64,000 nucleotides of DNA from Karstenula rhodostoma CBS 690.94. Lineage: Eukaryota; Ascomycota; Dothideomycetes; Pleosporales; Didymosphaeriaceae. The position numbers and the translations under genes were made by a program. The DNA lies in the NCBI GenBank assembly GCA_010093485.1, contig MU001506.1:1178001-1242000 (forward strand), read 5' to 3'. The notes under the pieces were generated by a model. That model did no database searches. It saw only the letters and a program-made list of their open reading frames with translations, and was not told the origin of the DNA. Each line of letters opens with the position of its first letter. Positions within the stretch are counted from its first letter, which is position 1. Positions 14,215 to 25,776 of the stretch are shown piece by piece.

Positions 14215-15290
14215 ATGTCTTCAAAATCACAAGACTCTGTTTTCAACTTGGATACGTTTCACGCGCGCACCCAGCATACCGTTCGGGACCCATCACCCGA
14301 TGTGCCGGCGAACAAACGTGCTGAGACTGACTTCGTGGCTTTGGGGGCGGCTTTCTGGGATCGAAGAGAATTTGACTCCCGCCCTAACTCTCTCGATCTC
14401 AGCGAGGGAGAAGAGACCCCTCGGGATGTCGTCCAGATGACGGAACGAGCCGAATTGTTCTCCGATGCAGACGCCGTGGTAGCCGGGGATACGTTACTTC
14501 GCCGATCGCCTGCAACGCCAACTCCGACACAACCCAACTACGGACCATACATTCAGCCTTCCGATATAGCACAAGTTCGTGAGAGAAGAGATCGAAAGAC
14601 TGGAAGAGGACGCAGACCCCACCGAGGTAAGTCTTCTTTTCATCACAATGCATCTTTACGCGAAGTGCACGACTCTTCCGATCCTGGCTGTTTCGTGGTC
14701 GGTTCCTCCGGAAGGCTACGGTTCACGTTCGACATGTTCTGTAGCGGTGGTTCCAAGAAGACTGCTACATTGACTCCGGTCCGGGAGGCGACTATCTTGA
14801 TGCTGTGCCTTGGGCGTCAGTCACCTAATGGCGCTTCGAAACCTTTTTCAACACCGCTGACGACTTCTCGTGCTACTCGTCCCAATCCCGTCCTATGGTA
14901 CAGTCGCTAACAGCATCAGGCCCAGGATCGCATAGCTCCACTGGCATGGCAGAACGGGATCGTCGAGCATCCGATACTTCAGATGATGACGGTGAAGACG
15001 AGACCGATGATCTCGACGATCGAGGTCGCAGCACGACACCTACGCCGTACTTTTCGCAGAGTCATACACCATCGCACCATTCTCAGCAGACTGAAGAGGA
15101 GCATGGGGAAGGTCGAGTCCCTCTGTCACCAGATCCTTGGTCATCCAATTTTCCTTACAATGCGCAACAACGAGAAAGGGCCGAGGCCATCGAAGGCGCC
15201 GATACACATTTCCCGGCTGGACAACAGCCGCGGGCAGAACAAGCGTACCGCAAGGATGTACGTTCTGCGAGGGAGGGCTCTACTTCGTGA
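14215..15290 (+). CDS. hypothetical disordered protein, gene model unresolved
   Basis: From the ATG at 14215 a convincing coding segment of about 120 codons follows (MSSKSQDSVFNLDTF..., FVALGAAFWDRREFD, LSEGEETPRDVVQMTERAEL). At about 14575 the plausible frame seems to change: the original frame turns basic (RERRDRKTGRGRRP) while the +1 frame gives FVREEIERLEEDADPTE, an acidic helical segment, and then meets a clean donor GTAAGT at 14627-14632. An intron ending in ATATAG at 14569, or a one-base slip, could explain this. A later acidic stretch in 14942-15290 (DTSDDDGEDETDDLDDRG, Ser/Pro-rich after it, stop at 15290) may be a 3' exon. I do not recognise the family, and the exon chain between 14630 and 14920 is unknown. 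It may also be a damaged gene. Confidence 0.4.
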
Positions 15291-16011
15291 TTGAAGCATG
15301 ATCGGGGCTTCCTAGACAGACCATATACGGTCAAGTTCTCCTCCATCTCAACTCAAGTCGTTCGCTCATCTCTTATGTATTCCACCCTCGATTCACAGTC
15401 TTGTCCAACCGCCCTGCTGCGTAGGTGCACTCGCTGCGCTTTCTCCTACGTGCAACCTGCCGACTCTTGTCCTATCCCTCTTTCATTTTCTATCATGTCT
15501 CTTAATATTACTTTACTTTCCTGCGTATCGTTGCGTTACCCGCTTTATGAGAGACGTCCACAGCAGCCCAAGCACGAGCAGCGACATGTATACAAATACG
15601 TCGGCACCCCAGGAGGTTCTCGAGGCGCGATGCGCTGGCAATATGTACGTTGGCGGGGCGTGCAGACACAGTGTGCCGGTGGCCCAACCAGCCTTGTTCT
15701 GTGCCGCGGCAGCGACCCGCGTGCATGCCTATTGACCAGAGCAGAACACCACGCAGATGCAGTCTCCAGAGTGCAGACCCGTACGTCCGACGTTGCAATT
15801 AACTCGCCGTGGAGCGGCCACTAGCTTCACTCGGCACGACGGCTTTCCGCAAGCACGGTCCCGGTTCGCGGGTAGGGCTGCGTGCGTGCTGGTCTGGGTG
15901 TTTCGCCGCTGCCACCGTGCATGCCATCGCTCTGTCATCGATCCGCACGTCCGCTCCATCCATGTCATCACGCGCGTGAGCACTTCGGCGAGAGACTGCA
16001 CGAGGAACACC
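15291..16011. other. intergenic, no gene seen
   Basis: 721 bases between the unresolved hypothetical gene and the LYR protein. There are pyrimidine-rich patches around 15340-15500 and no supported coding sequence. Confidence 0.5.
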
Positions 16012-16380
16012 ATGGCGAGGCTATCTGGGCTGCAAAGGGATGTGTTGAGTCTGTATCGGCAGTGCTTGCGGGCTGCGCGGGCGAAACCTGCTGTAAGTGT
16101 CTTCCTAGTCGCCTTCAAAAATGTATTGGTATCACTGTGTGTACTCACTCGTTCCGCAGACCAATCGTGAACATTTCCAGGCTCTGGCTAGGTGCGTGGT
16201 GCTTTTCACTCCGGGATGTGCGTACGAGGATGGCGTTAACTGTCTGTGGGTAGGAACGAGTTCCACAAGCATCGCGCAGTGGATAAGAAGGACTTTAGTG
16301 CTATCGAGTATTTACTGCGGAGGGGGAGGCGGCAATTGGAGACGTACGAAGAGGAGGGTGTGCGTGATGTGAAGGGCTAG
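16012..16380 (+). CDS. SDH6: LYR-motif protein, succinate dehydrogenase assembly factor 1-like
   Basis: Three short exons, 16012-16092, 16160-16191 and 16254-16380, encode about 79 residues. The middle exon is only 32 bases. The product starts MARLSGLQRDVLSLYRQCLRA, with the LYR tripeptide in the usual place. It continues NREHFQALARNEFHKHRAVDKKDFSAIEYLLRRGRRQLE, which matches the Complex1_LYR family and, by the arginine-rich tail, Sdhaf1/Sdh6. These mitochondrial matrix proteins help insert iron-sulfur clusters into the Sdh2 subunit of complex II. Introns are 67 and 62 bases with good acceptors (ccgcag, gggtag). No long open frame covers it, so it is easily missed. Other LYR members are possible but less likely. 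Confidence 0.85.
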
Positions 16381-17113
16381 TGTTGGGCGGGCCATGTGTT
16401 CAAGCTTACCAAGGAATGCCGCGAAAGAGTGTACTCGATGTACGATATTGTAATCTATCATGGTTGTATCCACACCGAGGTTGCTCACGGCTAGCCCACA
16501 ATTACCTTTGCTTGTATTCATTCACGCCGGCTATCAGTGCCTTTATCCGATGTGTCTTAGTGGTGGATGTTACAGATACAAGTCGAAAATTTCTCCAGCG
16601 CTGAGTGGAATTTCACTGGTCAACATTGTACATTAATAGACCAAGGTCGCCATAGGGAAAGAGATAATGAAAGCCCATCCACGGCCCAAGCCTTCACTCA
16701 TTTCACTAATGCTACGCCGTGACCTCTGCGCGGACGGGGCCTCCCTTGATGATATGAGGCTCACGCTCCGCTGCCGAGATGAGATGCACACTCAAACCCG
16801 AACTCAACTTCGACGTCACCATTCGGGCCTTGGCGATACCCGACCGTGCTTCCGGGCTACTCCTGTCATCTCATACAGCCCCGAGTTCCTGCACTGGGCC
16901 ATACTGCGCATACGCAGCACCGACTCAACCCCTTCAACTTTCTTCACCAACGTCTTCCCTAAGCTAATCCGGGAAGGGCTCCAAGCACTGGAATCTGACC
17001 CTAGCACTGGCCGTCGCAGCTTCAGAACCACACTGCGCTACCGAAGACGAATCAAGGACCAAGAACCTGGAGCCCTCAATCGATTGCCGATCACTCTCGC
17101 CGCCGCAGATCCA
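16381..17113. other. 5' flank of the 2EXR-like gene
   Basis: 733 bases. A frame in phase with the downstream gene is open from 16667, but its sequence is low-complexity and basic with no family likeness, so I treat it as leader. Confidence 0.45.
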
Positions 17114-18562
17114 ATGAGCACCACCCCTCGACTTGCGAAGCTGGAGAAGAACATGAACCCCGCTAGCAAGTCTAAACCGAGCATGGACGTTTCCACAATG
17201 TCCACCCCGTTCCGCACTTTCGCAGCAGCAGAGCTTTCATGCGAGGAGATGGACCCGACCATCATTTTCGAGCCGGCCCTGCAATACTTTCGCGAACTCC
17301 AGCTGAATCGTGTCGTCTCGGAGCTGAATGATGCTGTCACGCAACAGAAGAAGCTGGATCGCGCCTCTAAAGAGTTCCTCGAGCAAGGCCGATCAACCTG
17401 CCCCAATGGCGACGAGCAAAGCGAAGAAGATACAGCGGCTGGCTTTATCGACTGGGTGAAGCGTCATGACTGGATCGATGGTGAAGTGGCTAGAATCCTG
17501 GAGGTGGACCGTCTCGCGCAGGAAAAGCGGTTGAGTGAGCTTCCAAAGTTCTTCTCGCTGCCGCCAGAGCTGCGCACGCAGGTCTACCACGAACTGTGGA
17601 AGGACACACCCCAGATCAACTATCGCCGACCTGAGGGCTGGGACCACCGCGACAACGCGGGATGGCGTGGTCATCCTTTCTGCTGGCTCGGTTCCCCGTA
17701 CATGATCCTAGTATACGGCGATTATGATAGAAATCCCATCCGGTACAATGTACATAACATCTCGTGGGGACCTACACGTCTTCCCATGTGGCTCCTCGCA
17801 AGCAAGCAAATGCTACGCGAAGGACTCGCGCAGCTGCGTCTGAAGAGCACGCTTGTCATGTCGCAGTGCTTCGACCCCTTCTACGGCCTGCATAGCAGCC
17901 TCGTGCGTCCCATCAACGATGTCCAATCCCTGACCATCACCAACCTCGACTTCGACGTCGTCCAACCATTCACGGAGAACGCGAGGCTCGTCGTACCCGC
18001 AGCGACGGCGCGCCAATTCCCTAGCGATTCCAGCCCCCAGCTTGGAACGAAGCTGCGCGGTATCCGCATGCTCAGGATCGAATTCGCGCATCGGACCAAC
18101 GGTTTCTCGGCTGATAAAGCGGCCGATGTACCCCACTGCATAGCTGGTCTGCTGTCAGCGCTAGAAAATCTCGAGACGTTCGAGCTCGTGGAGCAGTTCA
18201 CGTGGCGGTGGAAGATGACGCTCAACCCGAGCTCGAGACCGCACCCTTCGCGCGCAGCCAGATTGCCGCTGGTGCAGGAGCTCGTGCAGGATGCGGTTGC
18301 AGAACACGGCCGTGTTATCTCGGCAGACGAGGCGTTTGAGCAGATAGATGAGCATGGGCCGAACTTTTCGTGGCGTTGGACGTATACCTTCAAGAAGCGC
18401 ACGCACGACACGGATACACTGGAATACTGGAGGTCGGTCCGTCGCACGAGGGAGCGCGTGATTCGCGACATGCACAAGGGGTTTTTGGGGTCGAGTCTGA
18501 GGTTCGCGAAGCTCGCTGGCGCGGGACGTACGGATCTGAGCAGCGTGCTTCAGCGCCAGTAG
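17114..18562 (+). CDS. fungal 2EXR/F-box-like protein of unknown function
   Basis: The ATG at 17114 (MSTTPRLAKLEKNMN) gives about 482 residues; the frame is open further upstream to 16667 without convincing content, so the start is uncertain. After a polar N-terminal region with a charged helical part, the segment FFSLPPELRTQVYHELWKD is the LPxELR-xx-xY hallmark of the fungal 2EXR / F-box-like domain. It is followed by alternating strand and helix sequence (LLASKQMLREGLAQLRLKS, IRMLRIEF). The C-terminus is basic. Proteins with this domain are numerous in ascomycetes and mostly uncharacterised; adaptor roles in ubiquitin ligation are assumed for some. I see no catalytic motif or signal peptide. 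Confidence 0.7.
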   Translation: MSTTPRLAKLEKNMNPASKSKPSMDVSTMSTPFRTFAAAELSCEEMDPTIIFEPALQYFRELQLNRVVSELNDAVTQQKKLDRASKEFLEQGRSTCPNGDEQSEEDTAAGFIDWVKRHDWIDGEVARILEVDRLAQEKRLSELPKFFSLPPELRTQVYHELWKDTPQINYRRPEGWDHRDNAGWRGHPFCWLGSPYMILVYGDYDRNPIRYNVHNISWGPTRLPMWLLASKQMLREGLAQLRLKSTLVMSQCFDPFYGLHSSLVRPINDVQSLTITNLDFDVVQPFTENARLVVPAATARQFPSDSSPQLGTKLRGIRMLRIEFAHRTNGFSADKAADVPHCIAGLLSALENLETFELVEQFTWRWKMTLNPSSRPHPSRAARLPLVQELVQDAVAEHGRVISADEAFEQIDEHGPNFSWRWTYTFKKRTHDTDTLEYWRSVRRTRERVIRDMHKGFLGSSLRFAKLAGAGRTDLSSVLQRQ

Positions 18563-19887
18563 ATGGTCCCGTGACTGGACGTTCACGATGGCTTCCGACA
18601 CCGCTTAGCGCTTCTTGCTCGGCTGATGGAAGTCCTTTACTAGTCGCTGGTGAGTATGACGGTGTCTCTCGTGAAGAGTGGGCATATCCTCATGTCACTG
18701 GGTCGCTTTGGATAGAACGAGGCGCAGCGAGACGTGACTGCGTGCACTTGAGCCTCAGCGCAGGATGGCCACGGAAAGGGTTCCAAGGGCGGCATTTTGG
18801 GAGGCATGATGGACATAGGCGACATATGACGCAATGGCCAAGGCAGCATTGGCAAGCAGGTGTGCCGACGTGTACGCGGACAAAGACGACGTCGCTATCG
18901 AGTCGCATGCAGGTGTAGACGTCGGCTAGGGCGCATCGACGGGCAGCGGCTGGCTGCATCTCTTGATGCGTGGGCCCATCCATCGTCATGAGAAGTCATA
19001 TGACGGCCCGCGACTGAGGGGGGAGGGTGAAGGGCCGCACGAGGAGCCCCCGCCACGCGCCCCGAGGAGGTGCACAGCATCGCCGTCAAGCGCAACAGCG
19101 CCCGCGACCGTCCACCCTGCATGATGTCCGCAGCGGGCGCGTCGCTGCCCCGTGGATACGGGCGACGGGCGACGGGCGACGCACACGGCAGGCTGCGCTG
19201 GTCTGGAGGCGTGAGGGCGTGAGGCGTGGTTGCTCCGCGCGTAGAGCACTTCCTTATCACTATCAGGTGCCCCCGGCTAGCCCTCTTCGGCAGTGGCGGC
19301 CTCTTAGCTATCCCAGTGTGACTCGCAGTGCTCACCCAACATCGCGCCCAGCCCTGCTTGTCCTCGTCCTCTGCGAACCCTACTTCCTCTGCGCTTCTCT
19401 CCTATCCTTTGTTTTCTTTGCCGTTGCCCCTGCGCAACCATCTGCCCCCCAGCGACCCCCCACCTGCGTGTAGCCTGCAGCGCCTCGGCGAGCTGCCGTC
19501 ACCGCTGCCTACCACCCTCGCTCGCCATCCTCCGCACCTATCACACCTTGGGCCCGCCCTTGGGTCTGTGATTCCGCGCATTTGCTCCTGTCGCCGCAAT
19601 CTTCCCTGGGCCTCACCGCTGCCTGCCTCGTCCTACCTCCCACTACGACCACGTCGTGCCGCCTGCTGTCGAACCAACATCCTTGACCGCCCTACGGCCT
19701 AGCTACTCGACCAGTACCACCACCCCGTACCCGCCGACGCCCTCGACCCTCCTTCCTCCTCGCCACTGCAGCTTCATGTGCAACGTCCTCACGCCGACCC
19801 TCTATCCGCATCTTCGACGGTAGCTCAAGCGAGTGGGATCCAGCGAGAGAGGGATCAGGACCAGGCTGGTCGCCCAGCGACGCCACC
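18563..19887. other. long leader/promoter of ATG1, no gene seen
   Basis: 1.3 kb. The first part is the 3' flank of the 2EXR gene. From about 19260 the plus strand becomes strongly C+T rich (many CCT/CCC/CTC runs) up to the kinase start, as in long pyrimidine-rich fungal 5' leaders. Upstream ATGs occur in this leader (for example near 19122 and 19774), so upstream-ORF control is possible. Confidence 0.5.
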
Positions 19888-22800
19888 ATGGCAGCTCCAT
19901 CCAACAACCAGCTGCGCGCACGCAGGCCCGCACCCGCGAGCCAGCCGTCTTCTTCCGCCTCGGAGATGATCGGAAACTTCAAGCGCCTTGAGCACATCGG
20001 CAAAGGCAGCTTTGCGGAGGTCTATCGCGGCATCCATGTCGTACGAAACCCCTCTTCCATTTCGTCCCCCGTTGCAAGGCATGTGGAGCGCCTGCCTCGT
20101 CATTTGTCTTTGAGCGCTCGAGATGAACAAACGCTAACCGTGCTTGCTACACAGGAGAAGCGCCAATCCGTTGCCATCAAGTCGGTCAACATGAGCAAGC
20201 TGAACAAGAAACTCAAGGACAACCTCGCCTCCGAGATCTCCATCCTACGCAGCCTGCTTCATCCACACGTCGTTGCCTTGATTGACTGCCATGAGATGCC
20301 CTCACGGATGCATATAATAATGGAGTTCTGTGAGCTAGGGGACCTCTCGTCTTTCATCAAGAAACGTGCCGATCTTGTGAACCACCCGTCGACCCAGCGC
20401 ATGATCGAGAAATATCCGAATCCAGAAGTAGGAGGCTTGAATGAAGTAATAGTTCGACATTTCGCAAAGCAGACGGCCAGCGCCCTGGAGTTTCTCCGGT
20501 CTAAAAACTACATCCATCGTGACCTGAAACCGCAAAACCTGCTCCTGAACCCGTCGTCCATGTTCTACTCCCAAAGTGGGATCCTTGATCGCATGCCCCT
20601 GGCCGCCTCCGCCAATTCGCTGATCCCTGCCGCCGGTGTAGAATCTCTGCCCATGCTCAAGATTGCTGATTTCGGATTCGCTAGGATACTCCCCAACACT
20701 TCCCTTGCTGAGACGCTCTGCGGCTCGCCGCTTTACATGGCACCGGAAATTCTGCGATACGAAAAGTACGACGCGAAGGCTGATCTGTGGTCTGTAGGCA
20801 CAGTTTTGTTCGAGATGATGTGTGCCAGGCCGCCATTCCGGGCAAACAACCACGTGGAGCTTCTCAAGAAGATCGAAGACCGGAAAGACCAAATCAGATT
20901 CTCGGATGGTCTTGTCGCTAGTAGGGCAATGAAGAACCTCATCCGCGCCTTGTTGAAGCGCCAACCCCTGGAACGCATGTCTTACGAAAGCTTCTTCTCG
21001 GATCCCGTCATTCGCGATGAGATTCCGGGCCTAGTCGATGAAGATCTCCCGCAATCGGCGTCGCAATCTATCGAGCCAGAGCCCATTGCTGAACCTAAGC
21101 GAGCGCCAAAGATGCCCATCGAAATGGAACGACGAGCTTCGGAAAGTCCGTACTCTCAATCCCCCAGAGGAACCAACTATGGCACGACACCACCGTCGCG
21201 GCCTAGCTCTCGTCCGTCTTCTGGTCAGTTCACTCCGGCTCCGCTCCGACCTACTTCTTCCGCTCGACGCATGAGCAACACTCCGCAATCACCCGTTGAG
21301 CCGTATCCTTCGCAACGCGAGCAACGAAGGCCCAGTCTCACGAATGCTGCTACTGCACCGGGACGAACAGCCACCCTACATGACCAAGTTGTGGACCCTT
21401 CATATGCTGGAAGCAGGCGACGCGTTTCGCGCGACGAGGTGCTTCCTCCGCCCTCCGGTTTGAAGGAGCACCTCGAGCGGGAGCGGATGCCTCTGCGGCC
21501 AGAGGTCGCCATGAGGGAAGCTGCAGAGCGGGCTGCTCAGGACACTGCTATTGACGAGGGATTTGTTTTCGTCGAAAAGCGACGAGTGGAAATCGATGCT
21601 CTGGCGGATGAGATAGCAGCAAGCCCGCAAACGGCAAGAGATCGCAGCATCACTAGGGAGTCTGCAATGAAACGCCGAGCGACAACTCAAGGCTCGCCGA
21701 CATCCACCACAGGCGCAACCGTACCCTCAAGGGCGATCCAGATCCAGCAAAAACAGACAGCCGTACACCAACGGACTGGCTCGTATGAGCGTCGCTATCG
21801 GCCAAGTTTCGAAAGTGCGACCTCGGCACTGTCCAAAGCCATGAACATGGTCAACATTCGAGGTCTTGGGCTTTCGCCGCCGATGATGAAGGGCACATCC
21901 CCACCCCAAGGTTATGCGGGCTTCCCGGTATATCCCACAGCTCAAAGCAGTCTCTTGCTCGTAGGAGAAAGCGGAAGGATTGCAGAAAAGAGCGAAGACG
22001 CCTCAATCATCAAGCAAATCGAGCAGCTTGCTCAGCTTAGCCACGTCGTGTACGGGTTTGCAGAGGTCAAGTACAAGCAACTCGTACCGGTTGCGCCGAG
22101 TGACCAAGGTCTTGGTATCGGAGCGAAGGGCGTCAGAAAGCCCAACAACGATGAGCTCGAAGACGACGATGATGACGATCTGACTCCAGATACCATTTTG
22201 GTAATATCTGAAGAAGCTTTGGTGCTCTATGTCAAAGCGCTTGGAATGTTGAATAAAGCCATGGACATCACCGCAAGCTACTGGAACCGCAATGGCCGTG
22301 GCCCCTCTTCCGAAGGTAGCAATCGAGCGGCAATGAACACTGAACGCTTCCAGGACGTGGTCAAATGGCTCCGCGATCGATTCAACGAGTGCTGCATCAA
22401 GTCAGAGATTGTTGCGCGCAAGCTGAAGCAGGCACAGATCCTGCTCCCATCCGACCATCCAAGCCACCCCACCAATCGATCGACGGCTTCCGGCTCCGCG
22501 ACCACAGTTGGCTCTGCTGACAACATCCTTCTTACGACAGGTGTGACGGCGGAGAAGCTGATGTATGATCGCGCTCTTGAGATGAGCCGAACCGCTGCCG
22601 TAAACGAACTGGTGGGAGTCGATCTTCCTGGTTGTGATTTGAACTACTGGACTGCCATCCTGATGCTGGAAGCCATCCTCGAAGACGAAGACGAATCGTC
22701 GAGCCAGAAGCTTGGCAGCGAAGAGCTTGACGGTCTGGAGAATGACGACCGACAAGCTATTCAAAAGCGTAAGCTCGATCTCGAAAGCATACAAACGGAC

Positions 22801-22966
22801 CTGGACTGACTTTGAAACAGTTCTAGAAGGTATGAAGGCTCGTCATGCGGCACTCAAGAAGAAATTGCAGCTGCAAAAGGCGCAGAAACGCGCATCTATT
22901 ACCAGCGCGCCTACACCTCATTCGGCTGCCCGCAGCTCGCCTTCGTCGCAAGGCGCCGCACGGTGA
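19888..22966 (+). CDS. ATG1: Atg1/ULK autophagy-initiating serine/threonine kinase
   Basis: Starts autophagy by phosphorylating Atg proteins at the phagophore assembly site. Exons 19888-20040, 20155-22768 and 22821-22966 give about 970 residues. Kinase domain: IGKGSFAEV (Gly loop, about residues 37-45), VAIK with K60, HRDLKPQN with D174, IADFGFAR with D223, GSPLYMAPE. After the kinase lies a long disordered Ser/Pro/Arg-rich middle. It contains [10 protein letters not shown] (FVFV at about 521-524), placed and shaped like the Atg8-interacting motif of fungal Atg1. The C-terminal third has two MIT-type helical regions ([20 protein letters not shown] and [17 protein letters not shown]) that bind Atg13 in homologues. 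The last intron (22769-22820) leads to a basic tail ([16 protein letters not shown]). The first intron (114 bases) is open in frame, between the Gly loop and K60. Confidence 0.95.
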
Positions 22967-23962
22967 TGTCATCGCATCCGCAGGAAACATGTTCATTGTT
23001 GGATACTGTTTCGCATTTCTGCATTTAGCATTCTGTCTCGCAAGCATTGCATTATCAGGCGTTCAGGATCGGCGCACCAGGTAACCATCTCCTCTTCTTG
23101 CTTTCCATGCACTCAAGCGTGTGTTATACCGTCTTTTAGCATAGCACGTTCACGCATACTCGATCGATGCGCAGGCGTACTCAACGGCCTCTTGGCACGC
23201 TCCGCCAGACTTGCTGCGCGCATGATACCCGTCATGGCGTCTTGGGCTTCATGTTTCGCACTTGCTCCTTCCACTGCTTTTTCTCTTTTGCGCTTTCACA
23301 TAGCTGGGGTGGGGCGGCGTACGTACAGGACCGTGGGTTATTGCACCGTGGCGCAGGGATTCGGGGCCGGGCTGGCTGGCTGGGGCCGCGCCGGATCGTG
23401 CCATGGATTGGATTAGATTGACAACTCAGGGAGTTCTTTTTGGATCATTGGAGGGGAGATGAAGGGATTATACCTATCTACGTACCTGGGTGTATGGGTG
23501 AATATGAACAGCGAAAGCTCGAATAGACTGGAAACTGCGTGTTGTTGTGTGATGTCGTGCGAAGCACCCGTGCGTTTGGGTGGGTGATAACACATAGTTG
23601 TTCTGCTCCGCCAACGAGAGTGTGGTGCTTTCAGACGAAAGTCTGCCGTCAATCTGAAATCAGGTGTGCTCCTCGTTACACGTCGCGAAAGTCAGAACGC
23701 GTAGATTGTCGATGATTGTGCGTCAGATTGCACAGGCTATTCAATTTTTGCTTCCACTCACCAATCGAGCAGGAGCATAACATAACGAACGCTGTTGTAT
23801 GCTACGGTGTATGAAGACTGCCAAAAAAACGGAGTCGCTAATTACAAAATTGTTGTATGGAAATGTCGTCGGCTACACCACCCTTCTATCTCTATTGACG
23901 CCCGCTGAAACGCCCAAACCCACCGCCAAAACCATCCAATGTCCTATGTATTTTTCTTTTCT
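22967..23962. other. convergent intergenic, no gene seen
   Basis: About 1 kb between ATG1 and the MFS transporter stop. Short open frames only; an A-run occurs near 23823. Taken as 3' flanks. Confidence 0.55.
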
Positions 23963-25776
23963 CTAAAATTCCACCTGAAACTTTGGATTCGTGCGGATGC
24001 TCTCGCCGCGGAAGCGGAAGAACAGCGGCACGGGGATCAGCGCGAGCGCGACGAAGCCGAGCAGCGAGTTGCCCCAGCCAAGCCCCAGCGCGTCAAACAT
24101 GTCGAGGCCCGCGAGAGGCAGGAAGGCGCCGAAGATGGAGCGGAGGACGGTGTTTGCGGCGATGGCGGAGGCGGCGTGCGTGGTGAAGGCGTCGACTAGG
24201 TACGTCTGGATTGTCATCATGCCGGTGAGGTTTCCCAGCCCCACGAACGCCGTCCCGATGATGGGCACGATCCAGTGCACACCCTTGTCCGTTGTCCAAC
24301 CATAGATGAAGATGCCGATGGGAAGAAGGATGGCGCCGGGCACGGTGAGAGGCAGCTCGAGGCGGTTCTCGGGTTTCGCGCCGCTGGGGCTGGCTTGCGC
24401 CTTGCGGATGTACACATCGGACATCCTGCCGACGTAGCCCATACCGAAGACAAGGCCGACGCCCATCCCCAAGTAGGCGAGACCGACAGAGCTGGAGGAG
24501 AAGTGGTATGTGCCCTCGAAGACGAAGGTCATGGTCGTGAAGAAGAGATACATAATGCCGTAGTTAATAGAGACGTATATGGACATGAGGAGGACGATAG
24601 GCGAGAAGATGAGCATCTTTATCGGACGCACGATGCTGCGAGCAAAGATCTCGCGCGGGGGTAACCCGCTGTCGAGTTTGGAGCGGAGGTCCATGTTTCC
24701 AGTCTCTTTTTGGAGGCGTTTGGTCTTGCGTGCGAGAAGCGTGGGGTGGTACGTCTCGCGACCGAAGACGTAGAGACAGATGGTGAAGAATCCGGCGAAG
24801 ATGGCGATGATCCAGAACACCCAACGCCAGCCTTTGGCTTTGACCAGGAAGCCGCCGGCTACGGGACCCAGGATTGGACCCAGCAATGGTCCCATTGACC
24901 AGATGGCCATTGCACCTGCGCGTTGTTCTTGTGGGAAAATGTCAGCGATGGTGCCGCCGCCGATTGTCAAGGGCGCTGCACCGGCCATTCCTGCTAGTAT
25001 TCGAAATGCGATCAGCATGCCCATGCTATTGCTTAGAGCACATGCCACGGTGAAGACTACGAAGAATACCTAAGGCGCGGATGTCAAGTCAGTACGAGGC
25101 AAAGCAGTGGGGACTGTACCTTCCTTGTGCACATCTCAGCTTGGGAAGAAGAATGGTTTCCTCTGCCAAAAGACACATGCACATTGGAACCGGTGAATTA
25201 CTGACATTGCAGACGTTGTACGTGGCGAACCGCCCGTACATCTCGGACATTGGAGCAATGATGAGTGGACCAATGGCAAACCCGAGAATGTAAATCGAGA
25301 CGACGAGACCGGCGAGAATGTTTGATTTGACGCCAAAGGTCGCCATGACTTGAGGAACACCGGGAGCGAAAAAGGAGGATGCGAGGGGCCTGTGAGCGTG
25401 AGCGTGAGCAGTGGAAAGACAGCGGCTTCGGAGGAACATACGTGACCAATGTAACCATGGCCAAAGTGAAGATCAAAGTCCATTTTTGACGGACCGGCCA
25501 GTTCAATGGGTTTGCGGGATCATCTGGTCCATCCCAATCTACTATATCAGGATCTAGCTCCGCTTCTGTTCTGAGGTCGCCTCCCAACGTTCTGTCGTCG
25601 CTGTTTGTGGATATTGCAGCGCTTTGAGCGCCCTTCTCTACGTCAAGGTTTGATAAGGCATGTGCGTGTTCTGAAGCAACTTCCGTGTCTTGACCTTTCT
25701 CGTATGCATCGGCAGCCTCGCCGTGTGGGCCTTGGGCTTCTCGTGCAGGATTCGAGAAAGTGGCAGCACTCGCCAT
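23963..25776 (-). CDS. MFS transporter, DHA1 (drug:H+ antiporter, 12-TM) family
   Basis: Plasma-membrane proton antiporter of the group that includes fungal polyamine and multidrug exporters. Exons 25776-25442, 25389-25206 and 25069-23963 give about 541 residues. Introns are 52 and 136 bases. The joins give LVT/PLASSFFAPGVPQ and YNVCN/VFFVVFTVACALS, both standard for the family. A hydrophilic, acidic N-terminal tail of about 90 residues precedes the core (DWDGPDDPANPLNWP is the typical entry sequence). Motif A region is APMSEMYGR. MGPLLGPILGPVAGGFL corresponds to the antiporter motif C region. The central loop (about residues 270-300) is basic. The C-terminus is RTNPKFQVEF. Substrate is unknown. 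The donor of the second intron is GTCAGT, a slightly weak but acceptable site. Confidence 0.92.

Noticed and set aside
16667..17113. N-terminal extension of the 2EXR-like protein
   Set aside because: Open and in frame but low-complexity and basic; the ATG at 17114 is the more natural start.
19027..19702. Pro/Arg-rich open frames upstream of ATG1
   Set aside because: They arise from the C+T-rich leader and have no protein-like pattern; kept only as possible upstream ORFs.
23939..24664. plus-strand frames across the MFS gene
   Set aside because: Antisense shadows of the strongly supported DHA1 transporter.
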